Part shown: positions 8,191-16,950 of the stretch, in pieces
Layout: each line of letters opens with the position of its first letter
Numbering within the stretch: the first letter of the stretch is position 1
Source: Mucilaginibacter celer
GTDB taxonomy: Bacteria; Bacteroidota; Bacteroidia; Sphingobacteriales; Sphingobacteriaceae
Assembly: GCF_003576455.2 (NCBI RefSeq)
Contig: NZ_CP032869.1
Location: 3,100,001-3,164,000 of the forward strand
Reading direction: 5' to 3'
Length of the DNA: 64,000 bases
Position numbers and translations under genes: made by a program
The notes under the pieces: generated by a model
The model's input: only the letters and a program-made list of their open reading frames with translations
Told to the model about the DNA's origin: nothing
Databases searched by the model: none

Positions 8191-8781
8191 TCAAATAATA
8201 TCCGGCAAACTATTATGTTTCATTGATGAAACAATAAAGGCGATAATAGCGATAATTAACCCAAACATAAACACGTTATAAGCCGCCCTAAGCAGGCGGT
8301 ATTTGCGGCCGAGAACTACGCCCTGGGTGTGAATATCCTTAATAAGGCTTTCGTATAAATATTCCTTATCGTTTAGCACCTGCTTCATGCCTACAGCAAA
8401 GTCATCCAGCTTCATGCGGTAAAAATTGCCAAAGAACAATAAGTTGGCCTTTTTATTCTCTAAATCTTTTACGCTGAACTTGCCCCGCGGTATTGATGGC
8501 CGGGTTGATAAAATAGCGAGGATCATAGTTGCTAAACTCACAGTAAGCAGCAGGTACGAGGGTACTATCAAAAACGAGTTATCCTTAAGCTTACGGAGCA
8601 CCAAACTGATAATGGCCGATATAATGATCGAGTTTACCGTGATCAGGATCTGGGCCTTATTATCAGCCATATCGCTAAGGCGCTGATCGGTACTGGATGT
8701 AACTTTTAAAAGTGTTTCAATACCTAAATCAACCTCGGCGGGTTGTTGTGCGCATTGCGATGATGACTCCTGATCTGCCAT
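8191..8781 (-). CDS. Pycsar-type two-TM effector homologue (PycTM/DUF5706-like)
   Basis: This 196-residue membrane protein has the PycTM hallmark: a soluble helix SSTDQRLSDMADNKAQILITVNSIIISAI (about 29-57) entering TM1 at about 43-63, TM2 at about 70-92, and a further hydrophobic segment at 166-186. In Pycsar anti-phage systems such proteins sense cCMP or cUMP and disrupt the inner membrane. Here no pyrimidine nucleotide cyclase gene lies next to it, so it may be an orphan effector or serve another role. It appears monocistronic, upstream of the Tat protein gene on the same strand. The family call is by motif recognition. Confidence 0.72.
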   Translation of the reverse strand: MADQESSSQCAQQPAEVDLGIETLLKVTSSTDQRLSDMADNKAQILITVNSIIISAIISLVLRKLKDNSFLIVPSYLLLTVSLATMILAILSTRPSIPRGKFSVKDLENKKANLLFFGNFYRMKLDDFAVGMKQVLNDKEYLYESLIKDIHTQGVVLGRKYRLLRAAYNVFMFGLIIAIIAFIVSSMKHNSLPDII

Positions 8782-8840
8782 GAGATTTTGTTTATAAGCT
8801 GATAAAAATAATTCATTTTACCACATTTTCACCGTAGGAA

Positions 8841-9068
8841 TTGTCTGAATCAGAATTTACAGAATTTTAGAATTAGCAGAATGAAATGGTCTACCCCCCA
8901 TTCGGCGAAAGCAAAAATCAATTGACCTATTGCCAATTCATGGAAAAATCAACGCAATCAGCGTAATCAAACATTATCAACGGTCAAAATCGGTGTAAGC
9001 AAAAATCAATCGGTTTAATCCCCGCAAAAAAATCCGAAATCGAACATTCGCAATCCAAAATCAAAAAA
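8841..9068. repeat. Composite repeat region: AGAATTTAC, CAATCAGCG and AATCCGA words
   Basis: Three solitary arms lie between the Pycsar-like gene and the GH63-like gene. At 8841-8881 is the TCTGAATCAG/AATTTACAG word array, at about 8945-9020 AATCAACGC/AATCAGCGT/AATCAA units with CAACGGTCAAAATCGG, and at about 9030-9062 AATCCGA/AATCGAA/CATTCGC/AATCCAA. The stop of the glycosidase is at 9070. No gene lies in this 288-base gap. Confidence 0.6.
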
Positions 9069-9069
9069 A

Positions 9070-11670
9070 TCACTCCACATATAAACAATTAGCTATCAAC
9101 CCCGTCCAGCCGGTTTGGTGGGCTGCACCCAGACCTTTGCCTGTATCGCCGTCAAAAAACTCGTAAAACAGGATATGATCTTTAAAATGGGGATCGGTTT
9201 GTTGCTTTTTATTTTTTCCGTACACCGGTCGCTCACCGTTTTCATTTATCATAAACAGTTTAGAAACACGACCGTAAAGTTCATTGGCCACCTCTTTCAG
9301 GTTCATAAAATTGCCCGATCCGGTGGGGCATTCAATTTTAAACTCGTCGCCATAATATTGGTGAAAGCGGTGAAGGCTATCGATGATGAGGTAGTTGATG
9401 GGCATCCATATCGGGCCGCGCCAGTTGCTGTTACCGCCAAACAGGCCGCTGTCGCTATCGCCGGGTACATAGCTTATGCCAAATTCAACACCGTTTACCG
9501 AAACATGGAAAGGATGTTTGAGGTGATATTTTGATAAGGAGCGAATACCGTATTCGCTCAAAAACTCATTTTCATCAAGCATGTATTTCAGCAGCGATTT
9601 CATGCGGTACCCCCTTAATAAACTGATGAGGTGTTTGCCGTTATGCCCCTTTTCGTTCCAGCGCGATACCAGCGAGGCCAGGTCCGGGCGTTTTTCGGCA
9701 AACCATTTCAGCCTGTCCTGAAAAATCGGGTTATCAGCAATATCTTTTTCATCAAGCACTTCGGTGGCAAACAAGGGTATCAAACCCACAATACTCCTCA
9801 CCCGCATTTTCACCGAGCCATTATCCGGAAAGCGGATCTGATCGTAAAAGAAACCGTCTTCATCATCCCAAAGCCCTTCATCGCTATCGCCGAAGTTAGA
9901 CATGGCACCTACGATATAGATAAAATGCTCAAAAAACTTGGAGGCAATATCGGAGTAAGCTTTATCGGTTTCGGCCAGTTCGGTGGCAATCCGCAGCAGG
10001 TTGAGCGAATACATGGCCATCCAACTGGTACCATCGGCCTGTTCCAGGTGTTGGCCCGAAGGCAAATGGGTGTTGCGATCAAAAACGCCGACGTTATCCA
10101 TTCCCAAAAAACCACCTTCAAAAATATTGTTCCCGGCTTCGTCCTTACGGTTAACCCACCAGGTAAAGTTGAGCATTAGTTTATGAAAAACCCGCTCCAG
10201 GAAATAAGTATCCCCTTTGCCGCCGTTGGCTTCCTTATCGGCTTTGTAAATATTCCATACGGCCATAGCATGCACGGGGGGATTGGCATCTCCAAAATCC
10301 CATTCATAGGCAGGTAACTGTCCATTGGGATGCATATACCAATCGCGGGTTAGCAATACCAGCTGATTTTTGGCAAAAGCCATATCTATGGTAGCCAGCG
10401 GCATGCAATGAAAAGCCAGGTCCCAGGCGGCAAACCAGGGGTATTCCCATTTATCGGGCATGGATACAATATCGCGGGTGTTTAAATGCTTCCATTTGCT
10501 GTTGCGGGCATTTTCCCTTTGCGCGGGCGGACGGGGCATTCCTTTATCGCCGCTTAACCAATGGCGGATATCTGAGTAATAAAACTGTTTGTTCCACATC
10601 ATGCCGGCAAAAGCCTGGCGTTGAATGAGTCGCCTGTCAGGGTTCATGGTTTGGCCGTGGATGTCGTTATAAAACTGGTCGGCTTCGGTTAGGCGGGTAG
10701 CGAAAATCTCATCAAAATCTTCAAAACCGTAATTGGCATCTTCCGAAAGGCGCAGGCGCAGGGTAACGCTTTGGCCGGCAGGGACAACCAGATCGTAATT
10801 TACAGCGGCTTTGGTACCTATTCTGGCCGGATTAACAGTATCGGCGCCATGAATAAGGTAATCATTTATACCATCTTTATAATATTTACGCCCGTCATCA
10901 TAATTATATAACCTGCGCGAGTTGGTTTCATTATCACAAAACAACAGCTCTGCCTCGCCATCAATATGCAACCACATCTGGCCAAGCTCTTTTTGAAAAA
11001 CGCTTATTACCTTATTTGAGTGAGCGGTAAAATCAGGCTTGCGCGAATCATATCCCCAGCCCCAGGTGTTGCGGAACCATAAAGTAGGCATCACATTCAA
11101 CGGCGCATCCTGATAGCTTCTGTTATGGATGGTTATCTTAATCAGGATATCTTCCTGCGCGTTTTTGGCGTATTCGGTAAAAACGTCAAAGTATTCGTTT
11201 TTATCAAAAATACCGGTATCCATCAGCTCAAACTCCGGGTCGTGGCGGCCGCGGCGTTTGTTTTCGTCAACCAGCAACTTGTACGGAAACTCATTTTGGG
11301 GGTATTTATACAAAGTTTTCATGTACGAGTGTGTAGGCGTGCTATCCAGGTAGTAGTACATTTCCTTTACGTCTTCGCCATGGTTTCCTTCGGGGTTACT
11401 TAATCCGAAATAACGTTCCTTAATAATAGGATCTTTTTTATTCCACAAAGCAATCGCGAAGCAAAGCAGCTGCTGCCTGTCGCAAATACCGGCAATGCCT
11501 TCCTCGCCCCAGCGGTAGGCTTTACTGCGGGCCATATCATGGGTAATGTAATTCCAGGCATCGCCATTGGCGCTGTAATCTTCACGCACGGTTCCCCATT
11601 GGCGGTCGCTCACGTAAGGCCCCCATTTTTTCCAGCCGGTATCTTTTAACCTCGATTGTTCTGCATTCAT
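9070..11670 (-). CDS. GH63-like / MGH1-type glycoside hydrolase
   Basis: This 866-residue protein has no signal peptide and is probably cytoplasmic. The N-terminal region (KKWGPYVSDRQWGTVREDYS...) is followed by a beta-rich domain, then an (alpha/alpha)6 barrel with DKWEYPWFAAWDLAFHCMPLA, QLPAYEWDFGDANPPVHAMAVW, GGFLGMDNVGVFDR and GLIPLFATEVL. It ends with NWRGPIWMPINYLIIDSL and GAAHQTGWTGLIANCL. This matches mannosyl-oligosaccharide glucosidase-like (GH63) proteins of bacteria, which act on alpha-glucosides. The natural substrate is unknown; trehalose, glucosylglycerate or a related compatible solute is possible. No other sugar genes are adjacent. Confidence 0.82.
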   Translation of the reverse strand: MNAEQSRLKDTGWKKWGPYVSDRQWGTVREDYSANGDAWNYITHDMARSKAYRWGEEGIAGICDRQQLLCFAIALWNKKDPIIKERYFGLSNPEGNHGEDVKEMYYYLDSTPTHSYMKTLYKYPQNEFPYKLLVDENKRRGRHDPEFELMDTGIFDKNEYFDVFTEYAKNAQEDILIKITIHNRSYQDAPLNVMPTLWFRNTWGWGYDSRKPDFTAHSNKVISVFQKELGQMWLHIDGEAELLFCDNETNSRRLYNYDDGRKYYKDGINDYLIHGADTVNPARIGTKAAVNYDLVVPAGQSVTLRLRLSEDANYGFEDFDEIFATRLTEADQFYNDIHGQTMNPDRRLIQRQAFAGMMWNKQFYYSDIRHWLSGDKGMPRPPAQRENARNSKWKHLNTRDIVSMPDKWEYPWFAAWDLAFHCMPLATIDMAFAKNQLVLLTRDWYMHPNGQLPAYEWDFGDANPPVHAMAVWNIYKADKEANGGKGDTYFLERVFHKLMLNFTWWVNRKDEAGNNIFEGGFLGMDNVGVFDRNTHLPSGQHLEQADGTSWMAMYSLNLLRIATELAETDKAYSDIASKFFEHFIYIVGAMSNFGDSDEGLWDDEDGFFYDQIRFPDNGSVKMRVRSIVGLIPLFATEVLDEKDIADNPIFQDRLKWFAEKRPDLASLVSRWNEKGHNGKHLISLLRGYRMKSLLKYMLDENEFLSEYGIRSLSKYHLKHPFHVSVNGVEFGISYVPGDSDSGLFGGNSNWRGPIWMPINYLIIDSLHRFHQYYGDEFKIECPTGSGNFMNLKEVANELYGRVSKLFMINENGERPVYGKNKKQQTDPHFKDHILFYEFFDGDTGKGLGAAHQTGWTGLIANCLYVE

Positions 11671-11805
11671 AGTATAGATAGCAATTTACACAATACCCCA
11701 GTTTAAGGTAAGTGTTTTGCAAAGTAGATTTTATTGAGGAAAGTTAAAGATATTAAAGGCAGGTTTTACTATTGCGTGAAGAAAGGGATGGGTTTTGTAT
11801 ATCTT

Positions 11806-11906
11806 TTGTCTGAATCAGAATTTACAGAATTATAGGATTTTCAGAATTCTTGTATTGTAATTAAATTTTGTTAATTCTCAAATTCTGTAAATTCTGATTC
11901 AGACGA
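11806..11906. repeat. Word-repeat inverted repeat, AGAATTTAC family
   Basis: The left arm starts TTTGTCTGAATCAGAATTTA and the right arm (about 11872-11905) ends with the complement, AAATTCTGATTCAGACGA. The units are 8-9 nt (AGAATTTAC, AGAATTATA, GGATTTTC). It follows the dipeptidase stop (minus strand) by about 13 bases. Same family: 8841-8881, 22275-22315 and 61395-61527. Confidence 0.75.
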
Positions 11907-11918
11907 CTGCAAACCAAA

Positions 11919-12989
11919 CTACGCCCAGGCTTTCCTCAAAAACCTCAGCCAGTTACCGTGCATCATATTTTGAATATCCTCATCTGTATACCCACGTTTT
12001 TTAAGCAGATGGGGCACGTTTTGTAAATCGGCAATGGATTCCAGATCATAAGGACATTGCTCGCGGCCAAAAGCGCCGTCCAGATCAGTACCCATACCTA
12101 CGTGCAGCGCGTTGCCGGCAATCTGGCAAATATGATCAATATGATCAACCATCACCTCCATATTGCAGTTCATGCCTTTTGGTGTGGATACTCCTCTAAC
12201 CCAGTCAGGTACCATCATCCAGGCATCCAATGCGGCACCTATCACCGCGCCACGTTCAATAAGCGCCTTAATCATTTCATCACTGTACTGGCGGTTGTGA
12301 TTTACAAGAGCCCGGCAGTTATTGTGGCTTGCCCAAACATGTCCGTTAAAATGATCCAGCGCTTCCCAAAAGCTGTCGTCGCACAAATGGGTGGCATCTA
12401 AAATAATATTGAGGCGTTCCATTTCTTTTAACAGTTCGTGTCCCTTTGGCCCCATATACCCGGTAGCATCAGTACCTTGCGCATACCTGCCCGGCCCATA
12501 ATGAGCCGGGCCAACTGCCCTGAGGCCATAATTGTAAGCCCGTTCAAGATGACGCACCGTCACTATCGAATCGGCACCTTCCAAGCTTAATATATACCCT
12601 ACCGGCTTTTTATCTTTTGGCGTACCATCGTTCCAAAGCTTTAAATGATTTTCGAGGGAGGCAAGATCATTTATCTGTACCATTTCGCCGGCATCTTCCA
12701 TAGCTTTGTACCAGGCTACCTGGCCTTGTGTTTGTGCCCAGGCCTGTTCGGGCGAGTGCCAGCCGGGTAACGGGTTTCCGGGTGCAACATAGCGGGCTAT
12801 CTGCGTAGCCACAACCAGGCCGATATTGCCTTTGCGTAATTCGGGCAGCGATACGGTAGCTTTGGCGCGGTCTGGTTTGTCGGTTAAACCTTGTTCACGC
12901 TCATTTATTTCGGCGAGGGAGCGCGTAAGATCGCGGTTCCACTCGAGGGCGTTCATACTTAAATCAAGATGGGCATCAACAACAAACAT
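11919..12989 (-). CDS. Membrane dipeptidase-type peptidase (M19)
   Basis: This 356-residue zinc dipeptidase has an amidohydrolase-like barrel. Metal-site residues are visible: the HxD pair in DAHLDLS (His7, Asp9), the bridging Glu in GYILSLEGADSI, and His residues in LDATHLCDDSF and WASHNNCRAL, followed by VGMGTDLDGAFGRE. No signal peptide is seen, so it is probably cytoplasmic. M19 enzymes often hydrolyse dipeptides with a C-terminal D-residue. It starts 16 bases after the stop of a D-serine dehydratase-like gene, and a RidA gene lies further upstream. The trio suggests D-amino-acid or peptidoglycan-peptide turnover. Confidence 0.85.
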   Translation of the reverse strand: MFVVDAHLDLSMNALEWNRDLTRSLAEINEREQGLTDKPDRAKATVSLPELRKGNIGLVVATQIARYVAPGNPLPGWHSPEQAWAQTQGQVAWYKAMEDAGEMVQINDLASLENHLKLWNDGTPKDKKPVGYILSLEGADSIVTVRHLERAYNYGLRAVGPAHYGPGRYAQGTDATGYMGPKGHELLKEMERLNIILDATHLCDDSFWEALDHFNGHVWASHNNCRALVNHNRQYSDEMIKALIERGAVIGAALDAWMMVPDWVRGVSTPKGMNCNMEVMVDHIDHICQIAGNALHVGMGTDLDGAFGREQCPYDLESIADLQNVPHLLKKRGYTDEDIQNMMHGNWLRFLRKAWA

Positions 12990-13004
12990 TTTTTTCAGAG
13001 GGAT

Positions 13005-14117
13005 TTAAATGGTGATCTTACGGTCACGGGCCCGGTTAAGCCACTCGCCGCTGATATTTTCTTCTTCGATTGTATAAGCGCGTTCGTACAGCGCTACGGT
13101 AGGGCAAACATGATGCGGAATACCGTACAGCACATCGCCAACCTGGTATTGATGATTTTTACCGGCCTCAACCACCAAATGCTCTTCGCTTTGGCTTACC
13201 GGGTAAAGTTGGGGCGCATTTAAAAAGTAGATACGCTTACTCAGCTCATTTTCGGCCGAGATTGATTTATGGCCAACATCCAAACAAAGCTTGGTAGGGC
13301 CAGGCAGGGAGATAACCCGTGTAATAACCAAAGCTGCGGGTAAAAACTCCTGCTCGGGCATACCTGTTTGATATCCTTTATCCCAATAAACAAATGTACC
13401 GGGACTGCATTCAACATACGGCCGTTTGGCATGAATAGGAAAAGTTGGGGAGCCGCCCGCAACAATAACCGGCTCCGGGTAGCCTTTTTGCTTTAAATTT
13501 TGCTGAAGCTTTAAAACCGGATCGAATGCAAAATTGCAGCGTTCGGCACGTTTCTGTAAATCAACATCATGGATGTGCCCGTCATAAGCATGCAAGCCCA
13601 CGGGGTTAATGCCGGGCAGCACACCGCAATCCATATAAAGTTGCAAAGCCTCAAAACCAGGGGCAATGCCTGTACGGTTCATGCCCACGTTCATATCCAG
13701 ATACACGTCAATCTTTAACTTGTACCTTTCGGCAGCATCAGATATTTCTTTGGCCGAAGCATCGTTATCAACCAAACAGGCAAAATGCGTTTTGGGGTAA
13801 GCATGAATCAGCCTTATAAAACGGTGCAGCTTAGGGCCATCGGGCTGATAAGCCAGCAACACATCGGGCGCTTTGCTCATGGCCAGCAATTCGGCCTCGG
13901 CAATGGTGGCGCATTTAAACTTATTAATCCCGGCTTCAAGCAGTAAGCCGGTTACCTCGGCATTTTTATAGGTTTTAACATGCGGGCGAAGCCGGGCTAC
14001 GTTATCAATCATACCGGTAATGGTGGCAATGTTGGTTTTTACCCTATCGGGATAAATTACCAGCGCCGGGGTATCCAGCCTATCAAGATCCTGTATGTTG
14101 TACCAGTTTGCTGACAT
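13005..14117 (-). CDS. D-serine dehydratase / D-threonine aldolase-like PLP enzyme
   Basis: This 370-residue fold-type III PLP enzyme has an N-terminal barrel and a C-terminal beta domain. The Schiff-base lysine is in RPHVKTYKN (Lys48). The PLP phosphate site is around VAGGSPTFP. Near the C-terminus PHHVCPTV gives a His336-x-Cys338 pair. In eukaryotic-type D-serine dehydratases zinc is held by His and Cys, whereas D-threonine aldolases usually have His and Asp. The pair, with a RidA gene just upstream, favours a dehydratase that releases 2-aminoacrylate. It could still be a D-threonine or 3-hydroxyaspartate lyase. Confidence 0.78.
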   Translation of the reverse strand: MSANWYNIQDLDRLDTPALVIYPDRVKTNIATITGMIDNVARLRPHVKTYKNAEVTGLLLEAGINKFKCATIAEAELLAMSKAPDVLLAYQPDGPKLHRFIRLIHAYPKTHFACLVDNDASAKEISDAAERYKLKIDVYLDMNVGMNRTGIAPGFEALQLYMDCGVLPGINPVGLHAYDGHIHDVDLQKRAERCNFAFDPVLKLQQNLKQKGYPEPVIVAGGSPTFPIHAKRPYVECSPGTFVYWDKGYQTGMPEQEFLPAALVITRVISLPGPTKLCLDVGHKSISAENELSKRIYFLNAPQLYPVSQSEEHLVVEAGKNHQYQVGDVLYGIPHHVCPTVALYERAYTIEEENISGEWLNRARDRKITI

Positions 14118-14141
14118 GAGTTAAAATTGGTCTAATTTGAG

Positions 14142-14233
14142 GTAGAGACGCATCAAATCCGTCTCTTTTAGGTTCGTTGTGAGCAACAATCTACGCTAAT
14201 TTGCATACGGGAGATGCAATTATGCGTCTCTAC
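14142..14233. repeat. Interspersed inverted repeat, GTAGAGACGC type
   Basis: The terminal arms GTAGAGACGCAT and ATGCGTCTCTAC enclose further imperfect complementarity (GCATCAAATCCGTCTC against GGGAGATGCAATTATGC). It fills the gap between ridA and the D-serine dehydratase-like gene. A second copy is at 31001-31079. Confidence 0.75.
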
Positions 14234-14238
14234 AAAAA

Positions 14239-14706
14239 TTAATCTTCTAATTCAAAAAGCGCCTCAATCTCTACCGGGATGTTATCAGGCAGCGAGCCCA
14301 TACCCACGGCACTGCGTACGCCAATGCCGTTTTCTTCGCCCCAAACTTTGGCAAAAAGTTCGCTGGCCCCGTTAATGATGAATGGATGTTTTTCAAAATC
14401 GGGCGTGCAGTTTACCATTCCCAATACTTTGATAACCCGTTTGATTTTATTAAAACTGCCGATGTTGGCTTTAATGGTAGCCAGCATGGTTAGGCCAACC
14501 TGGCGGGCGGCAAGCTTGCCATCCTCCTGGCTAATGGTATCGCCTACGCGACCGATAATCAGGCTGGCATCATCCTGCACAGGGCCATGGCCCGACAGGT
14601 ATAAATATTTACCATCAGCTAAGCAAGGCTTGTAAACGCCAAGTGGTTTTGGTGCAGGCGGCAGGTTTAAACCCAGCGCCGCAAAGTTTTCTTCGGGAGT
14701 GTTCAT
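14239..14706 (-). CDS. RidA family enamine/imine deaminase (YjgF/YER057c)
   Basis: This 155-residue protein starts at the ATG at 14706 (MNTPEENFAALGLNLPPAP); a longer frame to 14814 encodes an unlikely Phe/Lys-rich leader. RidA proteins hydrolyse reactive enamine/imine intermediates such as 2-aminoacrylate made by PLP dehydratases. The sequence shows the family pattern of KYLYLSGHGPVQDD, the AARQVGLTMLATIKANIGS helix, and the catalytic Arg in GVRSAVGMGSLPDNIPVEIEALFE. It is longer at the N-terminus than short RidA proteins and resembles the group that starts with an EEN(F)AxLGL segment. It is upstream of the PLP enzyme on the same strand, a logical pairing. Confidence 0.85.
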   Translation of the reverse strand: MNTPEENFAALGLNLPPAPKPLGVYKPCLADGKYLYLSGHGPVQDDASLIIGRVGDTISQEDGKLAARQVGLTMLATIKANIGSFNKIKRVIKVLGMVNCTPDFEKHPFIINGASELFAKVWGEENGIGVRSAVGMGSLPDNIPVEIEALFELED

Positions 14707-14831
14707 GAGCGTAAAACTATTGTTTTTAAAGAAAAAAGTATTACAAAAAATATATTTTACATACCTAATGCCACTACCGAAAAACGATTCGATTAATATA
14801 AAAGGAAATTCCAAACAGATTTCCGGTAAAC

Positions 14832-14862
14832 AAAAAAAGCCGGGGATCTCACTCCCGGCTTC
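14832..14862 (-). terminator. Intrinsic terminator of the barrel/haloperoxidase operon
   Basis: The stem AAGCCGGG/CCCGGCTT with a short loop is followed on the minus strand by TTTTTTG. It lies 30 bases beyond the stop of the gene ending at 14891, before the RidA gene. Confidence 0.8.
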
Positions 14863-14890
14863 ACCAATTCAACTAAGTATATATAAAATC

Positions 14891-15988
14891 TCAAAATTTA
14901 AAAGACACACCAAAATTGACGGCATAATCGGCAAAAGCCGCATCGCCAATTACGTATTTGCCCTGTATGGCCGAGTTTTCTTTGTCGGTAACACTTTGGG
15001 TACGATCTCGCCTTACAGCAATTGGTACGCTGGCAAATACATTAAAGCGTTTAAAGGCATAGTTAACCGATGGCTCGACAGAAATGATATAGCCCGGGCG
15101 ACGGAAAGCATCGCTTTTGCCAAACACATCATGCACCGGGATGCCCTCAATACGGCCGCCGGCAGATAGTGTTAATGCACGTAAAGCACCACCAAAAGTG
15201 TAATTTACACCCAACCTTGCAAGGTATTGATCGGGCACGCTCGAAATTGCTTCGTTAGCCAGTGTTGCGCTCAGGGTTTCGCGGTAAGTACGGGTATTGT
15301 TTGTATTACGCGGATTGCTGAGGTAGTATAAATTGGTATAACCGCTAAAATGGCTGTTAAAGTTAAGGAAGCCGTTAAACTGGGCAATGATACCAACCCC
15401 ACCGTCACCAAGCTGGATAGATTGATCAACCGGGCGTTTTGATGGGATCACATTGTAAAAGTTCGACATGTAGTCGGCATCACCCGTAGGCAGTTTAATA
15501 CCCAAACCAACCTGGATATTGCCCTTGGTTGTTTTGTGGCTGTCAAACAACCAACGGCTGGCCATGATCCGGGTATCGCCAAAACCGTTTGAGTACGATT
15601 TATGTCGTTCCTTGCCGCCATGCTCATATAATGACGAACGGGTATTGATAAGATAAGGCACACCTATCGAAACCGACCAGAAACGATCAAAATTACGGGT
15701 AAGGAACAAATCGTAGGTGCTTTGATGGTTAATTACCTCATTGCCGATAATCAGACGCTGTTTTTGTTCTTCACTTCCTTTAAAGTGGCGAAATGATTTA
15801 AAATACCTGAAAGAGGCGGTAATCTCCCAGCTTTGTTCAGATCCGGTTGAATCCTCCATCGGATGCTCGATAGTCATTAAACCTCCGGTGCCTTTAATGG
15901 CCACACAGCCCTGGGCATTTGCCTTTAAATTGGCAGTGAATATAAGGATGGCAGCAGCACCAATAGTTTTCAAAGTAAAGTTCTTCAT
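14891..15988 (-). CDS. Outer-membrane beta-barrel protein (unknown function)
   Basis: This 365-residue protein starts at the ATG at 15988, where MKNFTLKTIGAAAILIFTANLKANAQG is a signal peptide ending at about residue 26. The mature protein has many alternating amphipathic strands (SWEITASFRYFKSF, TYDLFLTRNFDRFWSVSIGVPYLIN, NIQVGLGIKLPTGDADY, YLARLGVNYTFGG) and ends in VNFGVSFKF, a typical C-terminal aromatic for BAM insertion. It has no TonB plug. It is the last gene of a four-gene minus-strand operon with a DoxX-like protein, a haloperoxidase-like lipoprotein and a second barrel. Confidence 0.75.
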   Translation of the reverse strand: MKNFTLKTIGAAAILIFTANLKANAQGCVAIKGTGGLMTIEHPMEDSTGSEQSWEITASFRYFKSFRHFKGSEEQKQRLIIGNEVINHQSTYDLFLTRNFDRFWSVSIGVPYLINTRSSLYEHGGKERHKSYSNGFGDTRIMASRWLFDSHKTTKGNIQVGLGIKLPTGDADYMSNFYNVIPSKRPVDQSIQLGDGGVGIIAQFNGFLNFNSHFSGYTNLYYLSNPRNTNNTRTYRETLSATLANEAISSVPDQYLARLGVNYTFGGALRALTLSAGGRIEGIPVHDVFGKSDAFRRPGYIISVEPSVNYAFKRFNVFASVPIAVRRDRTQSVTDKENSAIQGKYVIGDAAFADYAVNFGVSFKF

Positions 15989-16100
15989 AGTTTTGTAGTA
16001 GGGCGTTTTGGTTAGCATTTATAATTGTTTAGATAATAGTATAGCAAGGCAGGGTATTTTACCCCTGCTAAAAAGCATTTTCAGTAATTTTTAAAACGGA

Positions 16101-16916
16101 TTAGTAAGCTTCCAAATCAGATGTTTGTTTAAAGGGCCATAGCATAGCACGGGCGGGTGCTTTCTTTACCGCAAACCACAGGGCCAGCAGTACACCATAA
16201 CTTCCGCCGCGTTCTATCCACTCAAACATTTCATATTTGGGATAAAAAAGCTCACTGGTTATTTTCCATACAATAAATACAAACAGTATATTTTTAAAAG
16301 GACGAATAAGTACCATCAGTGCAGCCAGCACTTCCAAAAAGCCAACAAACTGAGCTGTTTGAGCCGGATTGCCAAAGCCAAGCGCGTTATATTGGTTTAA
16401 TAAACCTTGTTTTTGAATCAGGTTTAACCAACCGTGGCCTATCAGCAGCAAAAAACCAAATACTCTAAGCCAGATTGTCACTTTTGAAAGTGTTGCAGCG
16501 TCAACCTTAATCTCATCGTTCATGCGGCTAAACCATTGTTTAAAGCCTGTGTTAAAACCACCCTGCAAAAGCAGCAGTGCAAATGGTGCTCCATAGTTAC
16601 CTGCGCGTTCAATAAACTCGGCAAAAGGCTCGCCCGAGAGCGGTCGCATCGAAGCGGTAACCAGTCCCCAGATCACCAACCAGCCGGCTACTGCCCGGGT
16701 TGGGTACACCAGCATGGAGATACCCATCAGGATATCAACAGTACCTACAATTGGCATCAGCGTATAAGCCGTATCATGCCCTATGCCTGCTACAGCAAAA
16801 TAATTGCACCATATTGCTTTGGTGATGATGCCAAAAGCACCATGCCCGATAAAGCACATAGCCACCGCAAGGCGAAGCGTGAAATATATTTTTTGGTTGA
16901 TAGTTAAGCCGCGCAT
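16101..16916 (-). CDS. DoxX-like polytopic membrane protein
   Basis: This 271-residue inner-membrane protein has about eight hydrophobic segments in two similar halves. Each half begins with a segment of the form LRLAVAMCFIGHGAFGII or LRVFGFLLLIGHGWLNLI and contains a second helix with VGTVDILMGISMLVYP or VGFLEVLAALMVLIRP. This internal duplication fits two fused DoxX-type four-helix units. DoxX proteins are loosely tied to redox or thiosulfate chemistry. It sits between the haloperoxidase-like gene and the barrel gene in the same operon. Function unknown. Confidence 0.75.
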   Translation of the reverse strand: MRGLTINQKIYFTLRLAVAMCFIGHGAFGIITKAIWCNYFAVAGIGHDTAYTLMPIVGTVDILMGISMLVYPTRAVAGWLVIWGLVTASMRPLSGEPFAEFIERAGNYGAPFALLLLQGGFNTGFKQWFSRMNDEIKVDAATLSKVTIWLRVFGFLLLIGHGWLNLIQKQGLLNQYNALGFGNPAQTAQFVGFLEVLAALMVLIRPFKNILFVFIVWKITSELFYPKYEMFEWIERGGSYGVLLALWFAVKKAPARAMLWPFKQTSDLEAY

Positions 16917-16950
16917 TTGTTATTTATTCGTCGTCAAATTCAACATCCTG

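Noticed and set aside
8191..8781. Complete Pycsar defence system
   Set aside because: Only the effector-like gene is present; no cyclase lies within reach in the window.
9631..10179. 182-residue open frame on the plus strand
   Set aside because: Antisense to the GH63-like gene, whose protein is clearly real; composition is that of a shadow frame.
14699..15169. 156-residue open frame on the plus strand
   Set aside because: Runs over a terminator and the antisense of the barrel gene; no domain and unlikely codon use.
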